From: an uncultured Clostridia bacterium
GTDB lineage: Bacteria; Bacillota_A; Clostridia; TANB77; CAG-508
Direction of reading: 5' to 3'
Assembly: GCA_948852375.1 (NCBI GenBank)
Contig: CAQOYX010000002.1
Location: 1 to 28,250, forward strand
DNA: 28,250 bases
In this document: in pieces, positions 1-8,674 of the stretch
Numbering within the stretch: the stretch's first letter is position 1
Layout: each line of letters starts with the position of its first letter
Translations under genes and position numbers: made by a program
Notes under the pieces: model-generated
What the model saw: only the letters and a program-made list of their open reading frames with translations
Database searches by the model: none
What the model was told of the DNA's origin: nothing

Positions 1-856
1 ATGCTTCAATATCTATTTGTTTTTTATCAAAGACACATTTTTCTAAATAAGTATCATATATTGGAAATAAAGTTTTTTTTCCTATTGTTATTGGTAAATC
101 TAGGTTATGTTCAAATTCAAAAGTTCGTGGTTCTACTTTCATTATAGAAAATGATTCTCTCTCATTATATAAGATATATTTATTCCCTAGATTACTTTGA
201 AAAGCTACTGGATAATTATGATTAAGAGAATATATTAGTTTTAATTTTGTAGGCTCTTTTTCTAAGTTTCTTTTCATTTTAGCAATTTTATTAATATATT
301 CTTCTACTTCTTTCTTTAACTTATTATCTAATGTAGGTTCTATTTGAAAATCTTCTATTGTTCCTAATCTATAAGATTGTTTGGTTATTATATTTTCCGT
401 TGGGTACATATCAAGAAAGTATAGATAACTTTCTAATACTTTACTGAAAATTTTTTCACATTTCATAGTTAAATCTTTATAAATAAATTCTCCTTTATTT
501 GCCACATTTATAAGATATTCTCTATTTAATTCTTCTGGATTGTATAGATATATTTTTCCATCTTTATTTACCATATAAATTTCATCATTATATTCTACAT
601 TTTCTTTTTCCTCTATTGGAAGAATTGTGTCTCCTAAAAAAGAATGATAATAGCTTTGAGATTTATTTGATGCCATTTCAAATTCTTTAAGTGTTTTTAC
701 TCCTTCAAATTCCTGTAAAATTTCATTAAAATTTTTATCACATGAATCTTCAGCTTTTCTAAATTTTACAAACTCTTCCTTATCTCCGTTAAACTCTGGT
801 GTAGAATATAGTTTATTTTGTTCGTGATCATAAAAATATATTCTTCTTCTTGTCAT
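1..856 (-). CDS. Partial hypothetical protein (3' end beyond window)
   Basis: An open frame begins at the ATG at 856 and runs without a stop through base 1, giving at least 285 residues; the C-terminus lies outside the window. The start is supported by a GAGGT ribosome site about 8 bases upstream and by its place 27 bases after the stop of the preceding gene. The N-terminus is basic (MTRRRIYFYDHEQNK), followed by mixed charged sequence with several Tyr/Phe-rich stretches. I see no signal peptide, membrane segment or recognisable motif. It is the last visible member of the co-directional operon of small unknown proteins. Whether it carries the acidic tail of its neighbours cannot be seen. Confidence 0.8.
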   Translation of the reverse strand, partial: MTRRRIYFYDHEQNKLYSTPEFNGDKEEFVKFRKAEDSCDKNFNEILQEFEGVKTLKEFEMASNKSQSYYHSFLGDTILPIEEKENVEYNDEIYMVNKDGKIYLYNPEELNREYLINVANKGEFIYKDLTMKCEKIFSKVLESYLYFLDMYPTENIITKQSYRLGTIEDFQIEPTLDNKLKKEVEEYINKIAKMKRNLEKEPTKLKLIYSLNHNYPVAFQSNLGNKYILYNERESFSIMKVEPRTFEFEHNLDLPITIGKKTLFPIYDTYLEKCVFDKKQIDIEA

Positions 857-883
857 CTTTGTTATACCTCTTTTCTCTTTTTA

Positions 884-1591
884 TTATTGTTCTATTTCTT
901 CGCTATCATCATTTGATAAAACTCCATCAAATAACACATTATCATAATCTCCAATTTCAACAGCATCAAATAAATCACACAACATACATAAAGCCACTCT
1001 ATCTTGTTCATCTGATTCAAATTTGATACCATCATTAAACTCATCTTGTAATCTTTTGCATAAGTCATCTATATTTTTATAATAGGCTTTAAATGCTTCA
1101 TAAAATTTTTTATACCCTTCTCCTATATTTTCCTTATCTGGATTCAAACTGTATTTATAACTGTGAAAAATTTTATTGATGTCTACTTTTTCTTCTAAAT
1201 TTAAGACAAATAATTCATCTGCTGTAATCTTTGAAATATTATCAGGATAAACATAAATATCATCTTTACTTAATTTAATCGGTTGTAATTTATTTTCTTC
1301 ATTTCTTTTTTGAATTACTGTAACTAAAAGAGATTTATAATTTAAGTCAAAATAACTACAACTAGAATGGTAATTTTCTATTTCTAAGTTATGACCATTT
1401 AATTTATTGCATAAGTCACTCAAACTTTCATTATTTTTATTAGCAACATCAATTATATGTTCTAGTTCTTTTAGTTCATTTTGAGCTAATGTTATTGCTT
1501 TCAGTACATCATAAGGGCTTATTTTTAAGTTGTTTAAATATTCTTCATCTTTCATAGTTTCTATAATTATCTGTTCATTTGTTTTTAACAT
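884..1591 (-). CDS. Hypothetical acidic-tail protein, 235 aa
   Basis: Not recognised. The ATG at 1591 follows a GGAGT ribosome site, and the gene lies 18 bases after its upstream neighbour. Residues about 30-65 are Leu/Glu-rich and could form a helical or coiled segment (NELKELEHIIDVANKN). The rest is soluble and acidic, with a cysteine pair in CMLCDLF near the end. The protein closes with NDDSEEIEQ, the acidic C-terminal tail typical of this gene array. No signal peptide or membrane span is visible. Its position in a dense unidirectional operon suggests co-expression with the other unknown accessory proteins; no function can be assigned. Confidence 0.8.
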   Translation of the reverse strand: MLKTNEQIIIETMKDEEYLNNLKISPYDVLKAITLAQNELKELEHIIDVANKNNESLSDLCNKLNGHNLEIENYHSSCSYFDLNYKSLLVTVIQKRNEENKLQPIKLSKDDIYVYPDNISKITADELFVLNLEEKVDINKIFHSYKYSLNPDKENIGEGYKKFYEAFKAYYKNIDDLCKRLQDEFNDGIKFESDEQDRVALCMLCDLFDAVEIGDYDNVLFDGVLSNDDSEEIEQ

Positions 1592-1609
1592 TTTTATACT
1601 CCTATTTTT

Positions 1610-2611
1610 TTATTCTTGTATTTCTTCTTTTTCTAATTCTAAATTGTCAAGCCAATCAATTGCTTCTAAATTATTATTTATCAGTAAACCATCAGGTCCA
1701 CTTGCTATAATTCCATCTTCTCTAATGCAATATTTGGGAATATCAATATTGTGTTTTTGACAGAAATCTTCTAGTTCTTCTTTAGAGTTTATTATTTGTA
1801 CTAACTTAGGATTAATAACTCTATATGCACAATTAAAATCAAATCCTCCTGTCAAGTCTATTTCAAAATTAGTTTCCAAATCGTTTGGATCTTTTACTAA
1901 TAAAAATTGATGTTCATATAATTTAGAACTTGCTTCCAAAGTACATTCAAAAATATAAGAATATTTTTCTGTTTCTTTGTTTGAATAGTAACTAAATTCT
2001 TCTATTCCATTTTGTTGATTAACAATATTTCCAGAAAAATAGTTATTGAAATTAATAGTTTTCTTTAGTTCGTTTTTTGCCTCTTCAAAATCCGAATACA
2101 CATTTAATTGAAAAGGTTCACCTTTGTTGTAATCTTCTTCTGTTTCATATATACGAATCTCATATTTGCATTCTTCATCTCTTAATTTATCAATTTCTTC
2201 TCCTTGTAAATATCTTATTGCATATTCCTTTTCTTTAAATTCTTCTGTCCACATATTTCCATTTCTATTATCTATAGCAATAAAACTATCATCTTTTTTA
2301 TCAACCATTAAAAAAGATTGCTTTTCTTCATCTGTAAATTCTTCCTGATTATTTAACTTTTCAATTAATATATTAAATTCTTTTTCAGTAATTGTTTTTA
2401 TGTCTTTATCTTGTATTACTTCATTTTCAAACTCTTTTAATTTCTGTTCTTCTATAATTTCTTGATAATCATTTTCAAAAAATTCATATATTGATACTGG
2501 TCGCATTCCTTCTTCGTGTGTGTCAAAAAATTCTACAACATAATTGTTGTAATATCCTAATAAACTCAACAAATCCTCTTTATCCATATTTTCTATTTGT
2601 TCTGTGGTCAT
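1610..2611 (-). CDS. Hypothetical acidic-tail protein, 333 aa
   Basis: The ATG at 2611 shares its A with the TAA stop of the upstream gene (TAATG), so translation is probably coupled; the purine-rich GAGGAGG inside the upstream gene's glutamate tail supplies the ribosome site. Residues 5-50 (LLSLLGYYNNYVVEFFDTH, then SIYEFFENDYQ) and 101-140 (FIAIDNRNGNMWTEEF, then AIRYLQGEE) resemble, from memory, segments common in accessory proteins of clostridial mobile elements; I cannot name a Pfam family with confidence. The C-terminus is LELEKEEIQE. No membrane segment is seen. Cytosolic location is inferred only from the lack of export signals. Confidence 0.82.
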   Translation of the reverse strand: MTTEQIENMDKEDLLSLLGYYNNYVVEFFDTHEEGMRPVSIYEFFENDYQEIIEEQKLKEFENEVIQDKDIKTITEKEFNILIEKLNNQEEFTDEEKQSFLMVDKKDDSFIAIDNRNGNMWTEEFKEKEYAIRYLQGEEIDKLRDEECKYEIRIYETEEDYNKGEPFQLNVYSDFEEAKNELKKTINFNNYFSGNIVNQQNGIEEFSYYSNKETEKYSYIFECTLEASSKLYEHQFLLVKDPNDLETNFEIDLTGGFDFNCAYRVINPKLVQIINSKEELEDFCQKHNIDIPKYCIREDGIIASGPDGLLINNNLEAIDWLDNLELEKEEIQE

Positions 2612-3066
2612 TATATTTCCTCCTCTTCTTCTCTATCATTTGAAGTTTGGTGGTATTTTTGTAGTGCTAATTCTAATCCTCTTTGTATATTTGTATTTGA
2701 ATTAATATCCTTAATTGTTAATCCACAAGCCATTAAAGTATCTCGCAACTCTCCAGTATAACCATATTCGTGATTTCCAAGTTCTTCTTCAAACATTCCC
2801 TGAATAAATTTTTCCCCTGTTATATCATTTTTTATTGCTTCTTTTAATTCTTTATAGTGATTATTGTTCATATCATTATATGCTTGCTTGTCCTCTATTT
2901 TTACGAAACCACCAAAACCTATTGATACTATTTTATCTTTATCATTTTCAGCTAATCCCAATTTTTTTAGTCCTTCTTTTATGTCTTCTTCTGTAAATGC
3001 AAAAGCTACTGGAAAATTATTAAATTCCGCTTGATGCCTATTCTTCATTTCTACATATGTTTCCAT
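2611..3066 (-). CDS. Conserved mobile-element hypothetical protein, 151 aa (DUF7659-like)
   Basis: The sequence follows a pattern I know from small proteins of Bacillota phages and conjugative elements (annotated as DUF7659, from memory): MxxRHQAEFNNFPVAFAF, then EGLKKLGLAENDKDKI, a glycine-rich SIGFGGFVK, NHEYGYTGEL, and a final LMACGLTIKDIN. Spacing and length match the family pattern. Its biochemical role is unknown. The ATG at 3066 follows AGAGGTAG. The tail NDREEEEEI is encoded by a GAAGAAGAGGAGGAA run that doubles as the ribosome site for the next gene, whose ATG overlaps this stop. It supports the view that the operon belongs to a mobile element. Confidence 0.85.
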   Translation of the reverse strand: METYVEMKNRHQAEFNNFPVAFAFTEEDIKEGLKKLGLAENDKDKIVSIGFGGFVKIEDKQAYNDMNNNHYKELKEAIKNDITGEKFIQGMFEEELGNHEYGYTGELRDTLMACGLTIKDINSNTNIQRGLELALQKYHQTSNDREEEEEI

Positions 3067-3085
3067 TTATATCTACCTCTTTATA

Positions 3086-4003
3086 TTATTGTTCTTCTTC
3101 GTTTTCTTCGCTTTCTTCTGGTTCTTCTTTATATAATTCTTCATTGATAAATTTTACAAAATCTACTGCTGTTTTTTTATAACCTGCTGCGTGTATTAAA
3201 TTTTCAATTTTTACACTAAAATCCTTATCTATTTCTCCATTGTCATATTGTTCTAATACTTCTATTACTATATAAGGTTTAATATTTTTTATGTTTATTC
3301 CATTCAATATCTCGTCTATTTTCTTAGTCATCCAATTAATATCTTCTTCAAAGAAACACATATCACTACCATAATAAAAATTACCATTTTCTTCTCTAAC
3401 CGAATCAACATATCCTATAGCAATTTCCCTTTTCATTTCTTCTGATAACATATTAACTAAGTCTTCTTTATTTATTTCATCATCCATTAAATAATCAAAT
3501 AATGTGTCAATATTTTCAAATTTTAAAACATTGTGATTTTCTAGTGTTTTTTCACCTAAATCATTAAAAATAATATCGTTTAAATTCTTGTTTATTCCTG
3601 TTCTTTCTTCAAAGACTTTACTCGCTTCAGTTAAACTTGTATAATATGAACCTTGCAACCAGTCAAAATATGTTTTACTTTTATGAACTCCTAGTCCATT
3701 AGTTACTACATATGGAGATTCTTCAACACCTAATTTCTTTATTAAAGCCCAGTCTTTTTCTTTTTCTAAAATAATTGCTTGTCCAAAGTTAATATCTATA
3801 ATAGCATCTCTGACTAAGTCTTCTTCTCTTACACAATTTCTATATTCTCTTACTTCGTGATCCTTAAAATCTTCGTAATCTAATACAATTTCACCAGCAT
3901 TATATTTATCTTCTACTTTTTCTAATGCTTCTTCTAAATTGTTAGCTTCAATATCTTCTACTCTTTGTGATATTTCTTCTATTTCGATTTGGAATTTTTT
4001 CAT
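3086..4003 (-). CDS. DpnD/PcfM-like domain protein, 305 aa
   Basis: Residues 1-55 have the form of the DpnD/PcfM-like domain: MKKFQIEIEEISQRVEDIEA, then a region with EALEKVEDKYNAGEIVLDYE followed by DF. Known members include PcfM of an enterococcal conjugative plasmid and DpnD beside DpnII restriction genes; the molecular function is not established. The remaining 250 residues are unrecognised and contain a Trp/Tyr segment around residue 115 (KTYFDWLQGSYY). I chose ATG 4003 because AGGAGGA lies just upstream; a longer reading from 4039 would overlap the previous gene and lacks such a site. The C-terminus is EEPEESEENEEEQ. The domain supports a conjugative-element setting. Confidence 0.82.
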   Translation of the reverse strand: MKKFQIEIEEISQRVEDIEANNLEEALEKVEDKYNAGEIVLDYEDFKDHEVREYRNCVREEDLVRDAIIDINFGQAIILEKEKDWALIKKLGVEESPYVVTNGLGVHKSKTYFDWLQGSYYTSLTEASKVFEERTGINKNLNDIIFNDLGEKTLENHNVLKFENIDTLFDYLMDDEINKEDLVNMLSEEMKREIAIGYVDSVREENGNFYYGSDMCFFEEDINWMTKKIDEILNGINIKNIKPYIVIEVLEQYDNGEIDKDFSVKIENLIHAAGYKKTAVDFVKFINEELYKEEPEESEENEEEQ

Positions 4004-4022
4004 ATATGTTCCTCCTACTTTA

Positions 4023-4793
4023 CTATATTTCTTCTTCATTATTTTTCTCTAACATTTCATTCATTTGTGTTTGATAATTTTCTATGTCCTTTAAGTTTAT
4101 CCATTCTGGTTTTTCTTCTTCAGAAAAAGAATTATATATTTTTTTCATTTCTGCTATGTGTTTATCTACATCTTTATAATATAAATGACCTACAAAACCA
4201 TTTCCATTACCTAAAAAATAATCACAATCAGCTCTTAATCTATCTAACATCATATAATTATGTTGGTTGGCTTTTTCTTTTTCATAATTAGGATCATCTT
4301 TTGGATTATTCACTAATTCATATTTTTCCAAATCTTCAACCTCTCTCATAGGTTCTTCGTAATCTTTTGAGCAATACATTAAATGTACTTCACCTATATT
4401 TTGATTTCCATTTTCACAATATAAATTCTCATTTTCATCTTCATAATAGTAATTGTTATTTTCTTCATATTTATATATTAATTTGATTTTTTCATTTAAG
4501 TATTTTTCTATATTGCTATATCTATTTTTTATACTAGCATTTTCATTAAAATCATTAACTATATGTAAAAGAGCTTCTTTAATTCCTATGTATCTTCTAC
4601 TCCATGTCTCGTTTGTTCCTATCTTTTTACCATTAATTGAAAATAGAAATGGTGAATACTTTTCTTCTTCTCTTGTTATTGTAATATCCCAAGTATTTTT
4701 GTATAAAAATGTTATTTGTTCACCGATTTTTAATTCATTTTCTTTATCAATTATTTCTTTTGCTAAATTTCTATTAAATTTTATTTTTTCCAT
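4023..4793 (-). CDS. Hypothetical acidic-tail protein, 256 aa
   Basis: Not recognised. The ATG at 4793 follows AGGAGG with a 21-base gap from the upstream gene. Residues about 30-85 read like a small beta-rich module (TWDITITREEE, then SPFLFSINGKKIG, TWSRRYIGIKEALLHIVNDF), a layout I associate with unnamed domains in clostridial mobile-element proteins. Residues 105-125 are Tyr/Glu/Asn-rich (EENNNYYYEDENENLY). The C-terminal third is helical and charged. The tail is MLEKNNEEEI. No export signal or membrane segment is visible. The stop lies 20 bases before the start of the DpnD/PcfM-like gene. Confidence 0.8.
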   Translation of the reverse strand: MEKIKFNRNLAKEIIDKENELKIGEQITFLYKNTWDITITREEEKYSPFLFSINGKKIGTNETWSRRYIGIKEALLHIVNDFNENASIKNRYSNIEKYLNEKIKLIYKYEENNNYYYEDENENLYCENGNQNIGEVHLMYCSKDYEEPMREVEDLEKYELVNNPKDDPNYEKEKANQHNYMMLDRLRADCDYFLGNGNGFVGHLYYKDVDKHIAEMKKIYNSFSEEEKPEWINLKDIENYQTQMNEMLEKNNEEEI

Positions 4794-4814
4794 AGAGTTA
4801 TTCCTCCTACAATT

Positions 4815-5402
4815 TTAAATAGTTTCCTCATCTTCCTCTTCTTCTATATTGTTAGTTTCTTTATACTGTTCTATTTCATTATGAATTAATGAGTCTACAT
4901 AGTCATTAAATTCTTCATCTTCAGCTATTTTATTGCTAATTTCATCTAACATAGATTCAGTAATTTGATTACTTTGTAATAAAGTAGGATGTGCAACTTC
5001 TAATATGTTTAACAAAGTTAATTTTATACTGTCTTGATAACTACTGTTAATATTTTCTCTATATTCATCAATATTTTCTTCATTTATTATATTTTCTATA
5101 ATACATTCTCCATTTATGTATTCTTTAAAAAAGTATTCTATTGGATATTTATATTTGTAAATATCATTTGGCTTACGAGATAAGTGCCATAACCCTTCAT
5201 CCGTTATAGAATTAACATCTAGGTCCAAATCTTGATATGATTGATTACATTCTAATTTAATGTATTTAATAACAAGATTTGTTTCTTTATAAAAAACTTC
5301 CATATTACAATTATATTTTTCTTTAAATTCTTTAAGTCTAATCCAAACTTTTTCAATTGTATCAATATTCATTTTTAACCAATGTGTATATTTATATTTC
5401 AT
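4815..5402 (-). CDS. Hypothetical acidic-tail protein, 195 aa
   Basis: Not recognised. The ATG at 5402 follows TAGGAGT. The N-terminal half is mixed charged and aromatic. The C-terminal third, residues about 145-180 (ITESMLDEISNKIAEDEEFN, then DYVDSLIHNEIEQY), looks like an amphipathic helical pair ending in the tail NNIEEEEDEETI. The repeated Asp/Glu-aromatic spacing in that region is similar in style to the C-terminal helix of the 179-aa protein at 10983-11522, but I see no clear alignment. No signal peptide, membrane span or catalytic motif is visible. It lies 17 bases after one operon gene and 22 before the next. Confidence 0.78.
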   Translation of the reverse strand: MKYKYTHWLKMNIDTIEKVWIRLKEFKEKYNCNMEVFYKETNLVIKYIKLECNQSYQDLDLDVNSITDEGLWHLSRKPNDIYKYKYPIEYFFKEYINGECIIENIINEENIDEYRENINSSYQDSIKLTLLNILEVAHPTLLQSNQITESMLDEISNKIAEDEEFNDYVDSLIHNEIEQYKETNNIEEEEDEETI

Positions 5403-5418
5403 ATTTAACTCCTAAAAT

Positions 5419-6231
5419 TTATAATTCTTCAATCTCTTCTTGCTCTAATTCACTATTCAATGTATTCTTAAATTCATTATCTAAACCTCTTTGATATATA
5501 TATGGATATTTCATTATAAATTCAATAAATTTGTTTGAACCATCCACATTTTCAATTCCATGTTTTTCTATGGCATCTATGTATTCTCCTATTTTTATAT
5601 AGTCTGGAGATTGTGTTAGATGACCAAGTCTTCTTTCATAAATAATAGTTCCATTATTGCTATTAAAATTCATATATTCATCATATACTTCTCCATGACC
5701 TTCATCAATTTTATGAATAGGAATGATTTCATATATACCATCTCTTAATTCTTTAGGTTCTTTTTTACTATTTTTAATTATTGAACCTCTTTCTTTTTTT
5801 ATCATCTTAATAACAAATTCATTTCTCTTATCTTCTGCTTTTTGTACTTTAGGTTTAAATTCATTGTATATAGTTGTAGATTCTTCCTTAGTTAAATCTT
5901 TATAATTTCCCCATCTATTTGCTATATCAATTGCTTTACTTTCTAAGCTGCGATGTTCATTTATAATTTCTATAAATTCATTATCGTTCATAGCTTTATC
6001 TATTGCTATTCTATATGGCATAATACTTTCATTACTTCCTCTAAAATCACAATTACTAAAATACATGGAAATAACTGCTTTATCTAGCCCATTTATACCA
6101 CCAGTTATATATGCTTTAGTTAGATAATCGGACTTAACACTATGGTATGGGCTATCATCGTTGCTACTATGTGTACTTATATATATTCCATCTTTTTTAA
6201 ATGTAATTCTATTAATAAGCTCTACTGACAT
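5419..6231 (-). CDS. Conserved mobile-element hypothetical protein, 270 aa
   Basis: The N-terminal 75 residues (SVELINRITFKKDGIYISTH, then SSNDDSPYHSVKSDYLTKAY, GGINGLDKAVISM) match a pattern I recall from unnamed proteins carried by phages and conjugative elements of gut Bacillota: a beta-hairpin start, an SxNDxxPxHS signature and a GxxGLD turn. No function is known to me. The middle is Lys/Glu-rich and helical (residues about 110-160). The tail is SELEQEEIEEL. The ATG at 6231 lies three bases past the upstream stop, and its ribosome site GAGGAGG sits inside the upstream gene's acidic tail, so translation is likely coupled. Confidence 0.82.
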   Translation of the reverse strand: MSVELINRITFKKDGIYISTHSSNDDSPYHSVKSDYLTKAYITGGINGLDKAVISMYFSNCDFRGSNESIMPYRIAIDKAMNDNEFIEIINEHRSLESKAIDIANRWGNYKDLTKEESTTIYNEFKPKVQKAEDKRNEFVIKMIKKERGSIIKNSKKEPKELRDGIYEIIPIHKIDEGHGEVYDEYMNFNSNNGTIIYERRLGHLTQSPDYIKIGEYIDAIEKHGIENVDGSNKFIEFIMKYPYIYQRGLDNEFKNTLNSELEQEEIEEL

Positions 6232-6234
6232 TTT

Positions 6235-7011
6235 TTACAAAACCTCCTCTGTTTCTTCTGTGATAATATCAGGAAAATTATTTCTACCTTGATGCTCTTC
6301 TCTATATTTTTCACCTTCTATTTGAAACATTAGCATTTCAAATGATCTAACTAGATTTATATCATCTAGTTCTCTAAATTTTTGTTTATCAAGAATTATA
6401 CCTTTTTTTAATCTGTCTATGTAAACATCCATTATTTCGTGAATATCTATTATTTCATCAATATCCATTATTTTGTGAACATCCATTATCTCATTTCGTG
6501 TACTGTTTTTTTCATAGAAGTTCCTTATTTTGTTAATTCCTTCTGCTAATATAAAACAATCTTCACACTCAACATTTGGATCATATTCAAAATTCTCATC
6601 ATATAAAACTTTAGTAATATAAAATTCTATTAATGTTATTGGTCTTTCAATAGGATTAAAATCAGCCCATTCATGTTGTATATATTTTTCAGCATATTCT
6701 CTTAATTCTTCATATTCATCTTTGTATAATTCTATTTTTTCTAATGTTTTATTTGAATCTGAATGAACTATTCTAATATTAGCTTTTGATTCCAATACAT
6801 TAATGTCAAAGTATATTTCATACTCATCTTTATTTAAATTATTCTTTTGAGCAATATTTTCAATATCTAGTTTTTTAATTAATGGTTGGCTAAACTCTAA
6901 ATCACACCAAAAACTTAAAATTCCACTTTTTTCTTTTAATGGATTAGATTCAGGAGAATAATCAAATTCATAATCGTTTTTTTCTATTTGTTTTCTATCT
7001 TTATTCAACAT
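6235..7011 (-). CDS. Hypothetical acidic-tail protein with hexapeptide repeats, 258 aa
   Basis: Not recognised. The ATG at 7011 overlaps the end of the upstream gene by 7 bases, inside its GAAGAAATATG tail. Residues about 172-195 consist of four near-identical six-residue units (EIMDVH, KIMDID, EIIDIH, EIMDVY) encoded by an 18-base tandem repeat, predicting a short helical or solenoid-like extension with Ile/Met on one face. The remainder is acidic and soluble with no motif that I know. The C-terminus is IITEETEEVL, and its codons include GAGGAGG, which serves as the ribosome site for the next gene. Copy number of the repeat could vary between strains. Confidence 0.8.
   Translation of the reverse strand: MLNKDRKQIEKNDYEFDYSPESNPLKEKSGILSFWCDLEFSQPLIKKLDIENIAQKNNLNKDEYEIYFDINVLESKANIRIVHSDSNKTLEKIELYKDEYEELREYAEKYIQHEWADFNPIERPITLIEFYITKVLYDENFEYDPNVECEDCFILAEGINKIRNFYEKNSTRNEIMDVHKIMDIDEIIDIHEIMDVYIDRLKKGIILDKQKFRELDDINLVRSFEMLMFQIEGEKYREEHQGRNNFPDIITEETEEVL
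6425..6496 (-). repeat. In-frame 18-bp tandem repeat, four copies
   Basis: Four direct units of 18 bases occupy 6425-6442, 6443-6460, 6461-6478 and 6479-6496 (plus-strand unit close to ACATCCATTATTTCGTGA). They differ at a few positions, mostly C/T or A/G changes. Because 18 is a multiple of three, gain or loss of a unit would lengthen or shorten the 258-aa protein by six residues without breaking it. Confidence 0.9.
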
Positions 7012-7403
7012 ATTTCTTCTTCCTCACTTTCATTATCAAGTGTTGAATTTTCTTCTAAACAAGGTTGTAGCATTTTTTCTAAATATTCTGCCATTTCTTT
7101 TTGTGTTTGAAATTGCATATACTTATAACTCTCGTGATATGCTGATGAATCTATATCTAAATCAAGTTGAGCAGTTGCTATTTCTAATTTTCCCCAATTA
7201 TGTGTTATCCACATTCTCTTATTTAAAATTTTACTTTCACAAATAATCCAAAGTGGAGTTTTTCTATCTACCAGATATTGATTTGTCATATACCATGTTG
7301 AATGGTCTACCAATCTATCTAAATCAGCTGTAAAAAGAATTCTATATATTTCTCTGTATTTCTTCTTGTACATTGGATTCTCTAAATCCATTATTCTTCT
7401 CAT
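7005..7403 (-). CDS. Hypothetical acidic-tail protein, 132 aa
   Basis: Not recognised. The ATG at 7403 overlaps the upstream stop as ATGA, with GAGGAG inside the upstream tail as the ribosome site; an internal ATG four codons later (MDLENPMYKKKYREIY) is a possible alternative. The protein is basic and aromatic in its first half (STWYMTNQYLVDRKTPLWII) and ends in LDNESEEEEIC, an acidic tail closed by Cys. No membrane span or catalytic motif is evident. Tight coupling on both sides places it firmly in the operon. Confidence 0.78.
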   Translation of the reverse strand: MRRIMDLENPMYKKKYREIYRILFTADLDRLVDHSTWYMTNQYLVDRKTPLWIICESKILNKRMWITHNWGKLEIATAQLDLDIDSSAYHESYKYMQFQTQKEMAEYLEKMLQPCLEENSTLDNESEEEEIC

Positions 7404-7801
7404 ACTATCTCCTCTTCTAGGCAGTCAATGTCTTCATATTGTTTGTCTTTTTCTATTTCTTCTTTATATGTCATATCCCAATCTTTAATCTTTAAAGTTT
7501 CAACTCCCCAACCTATTTCAAAAGTTATATATAAATCTTTATATGGAATTGCAATATTATGTGTATATATTTTATTTCCCCAAATTGTATCTTTTGTTAA
7601 TTTATATAGTATTGAACCTTCTTCAAACTTGTCATCATTTATTTCTTTATATATCTTACCTGCAATATCATAAGCTAGTTCACTAAGACTATAACAGGAA
7701 TATCCTGTATTTATAATCTCATCTATGCAACTATAATAAAAATCGTGTAATGCAAATCCATATTTTTCTGTAAATTCATTTTCACTCAAATTTAAACTCA
7801 T
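7400..7801 (-). CDS. Hypothetical acidic-tail protein, 133 aa
   Basis: Not recognised. The ATG at 7801 overlaps the upstream stop by four bases (ATGA), and the GAGGAAGAAG of the upstream tail acts as the ribosome site. The first 60 residues look helical (CIDEIINTGYSCYSLSELAY); the second half alternates hydrophobic and charged residues as in beta strands (YTHNIAIPYKDLYITFEIGW). The C-terminus is IDCLEEEIV. The length and the helix-then-sheet arrangement would suit a small single-domain protein, but I cannot name a family. Confidence 0.78.
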   Translation of the reverse strand: MSLNLSENEFTEKYGFALHDFYYSCIDEIINTGYSCYSLSELAYDIAGKIYKEINDDKFEEGSILYKLTKDTIWGNKIYTHNIAIPYKDLYITFEIGWGVETLKIKDWDMTYKEEIEKDKQYEDIDCLEEEIV

Positions 7802-8634
7802 AATTCTTCTTCCTCATCAATTTTATTTTCTATATTTTCTTTATAAAACAATGTATCTTCTTCATTTACATCTAAGCAGCTACAATGATTGCAAAATAAT
7901 TGTATATTCAAAGATTTAACAAGTGGTAAATAGTGATTTTTAAAATTATTCCATCTATTTAATTCTTTTCTTATCCATATTTTATCTTCACAATCAGCTT
8001 CTTTAAGCATTTCTTTTCTAAAATTCATTTGAAAGTCACTCTCTGCAACAAGGTCAGCTAATGTCCATTTTTCTGGATATGCTTCTGGCTGTCCTAATTT
8101 AGCACCATTGGCTAAAGCTATTTTTTGATCTAAGACTAAATGTTCTCTTCCTGTACACATACAAATATCATTAAATCTTTTTTTAGCTTTTTCAAATTCT
8201 TTATTAAAGTCTTTATTGTATTTAAAATTATTTATATCCCTTTTAGATTCTTTTAAATTCTCTTGTTTTCTTAATTCAGTAAGACTTATGAAAGGTTTTC
8301 CATTAAAAGTTATCTCCTGAATTCTTTTAAATTGCTTTAAAACTCCATTTTGCAATTTATCAAATTCCTCATACAATTCCATTGTAAAATACTGTAGCAT
8401 TTCTTTTTGAGATAATACCCAACCAGAACTATATAAAAAACTAAATATTTTATCATTATTACTTATAAAACATAGTGAATTATCTTCATTGTCATAATAT
8501 GCTTCTTTTCCTGGTGTAAAATGATAGTTTTCACTCTTTCCAAGATATACTCTATCTTCTGTATCAACTAAAGCTGTCATTCCTTCATAGTTACTTATAC
8601 AAGCTGAAATTATTTTTACTTTTTTAGTATTCAT
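7798..8634 (-). CDS. Hypothetical acidic-tail protein with Cys clusters, 278 aa
   Basis: Not recognised. I chose ATG 8634 (MNTKKVKIISACISNYEG) because AAAGGA lies 9 bases upstream; an ATG at 8652 is possible but has a weaker site. Two Cys/His groups stand out: CMCTGREH at about 158-165 and CNHCSC at about 248-253. Together they could bind a metal, but they match no zinc-finger signature I know. Residues 85-150 are helical and Lys/Glu-rich. A short segment ANGAKLGQPEAYPEKWTLAD lies near residue 185. The tail is NKIDEEEEL, and its glutamate codons carry the ribosome site for the next gene, which overlaps by four bases. Confidence 0.78.
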   Translation of the reverse strand: MNTKKVKIISACISNYEGMTALVDTEDRVYLGKSENYHFTPGKEAYYDNEDNSLCFISNNDKIFSFLYSSGWVLSQKEMLQYFTMELYEEFDKLQNGVLKQFKRIQEITFNGKPFISLTELRKQENLKESKRDINNFKYNKDFNKEFEKAKKRFNDICMCTGREHLVLDQKIALANGAKLGQPEAYPEKWTLADLVAESDFQMNFRKEMLKEADCEDKIWIRKELNRWNNFKNHYLPLVKSLNIQLFCNHCSCLDVNEEDTLFYKENIENKIDEEEEL

Positions 8635-8674
8635 AAATGATTTTCCTTTCATTATATTTTTTACCTTATTACTT

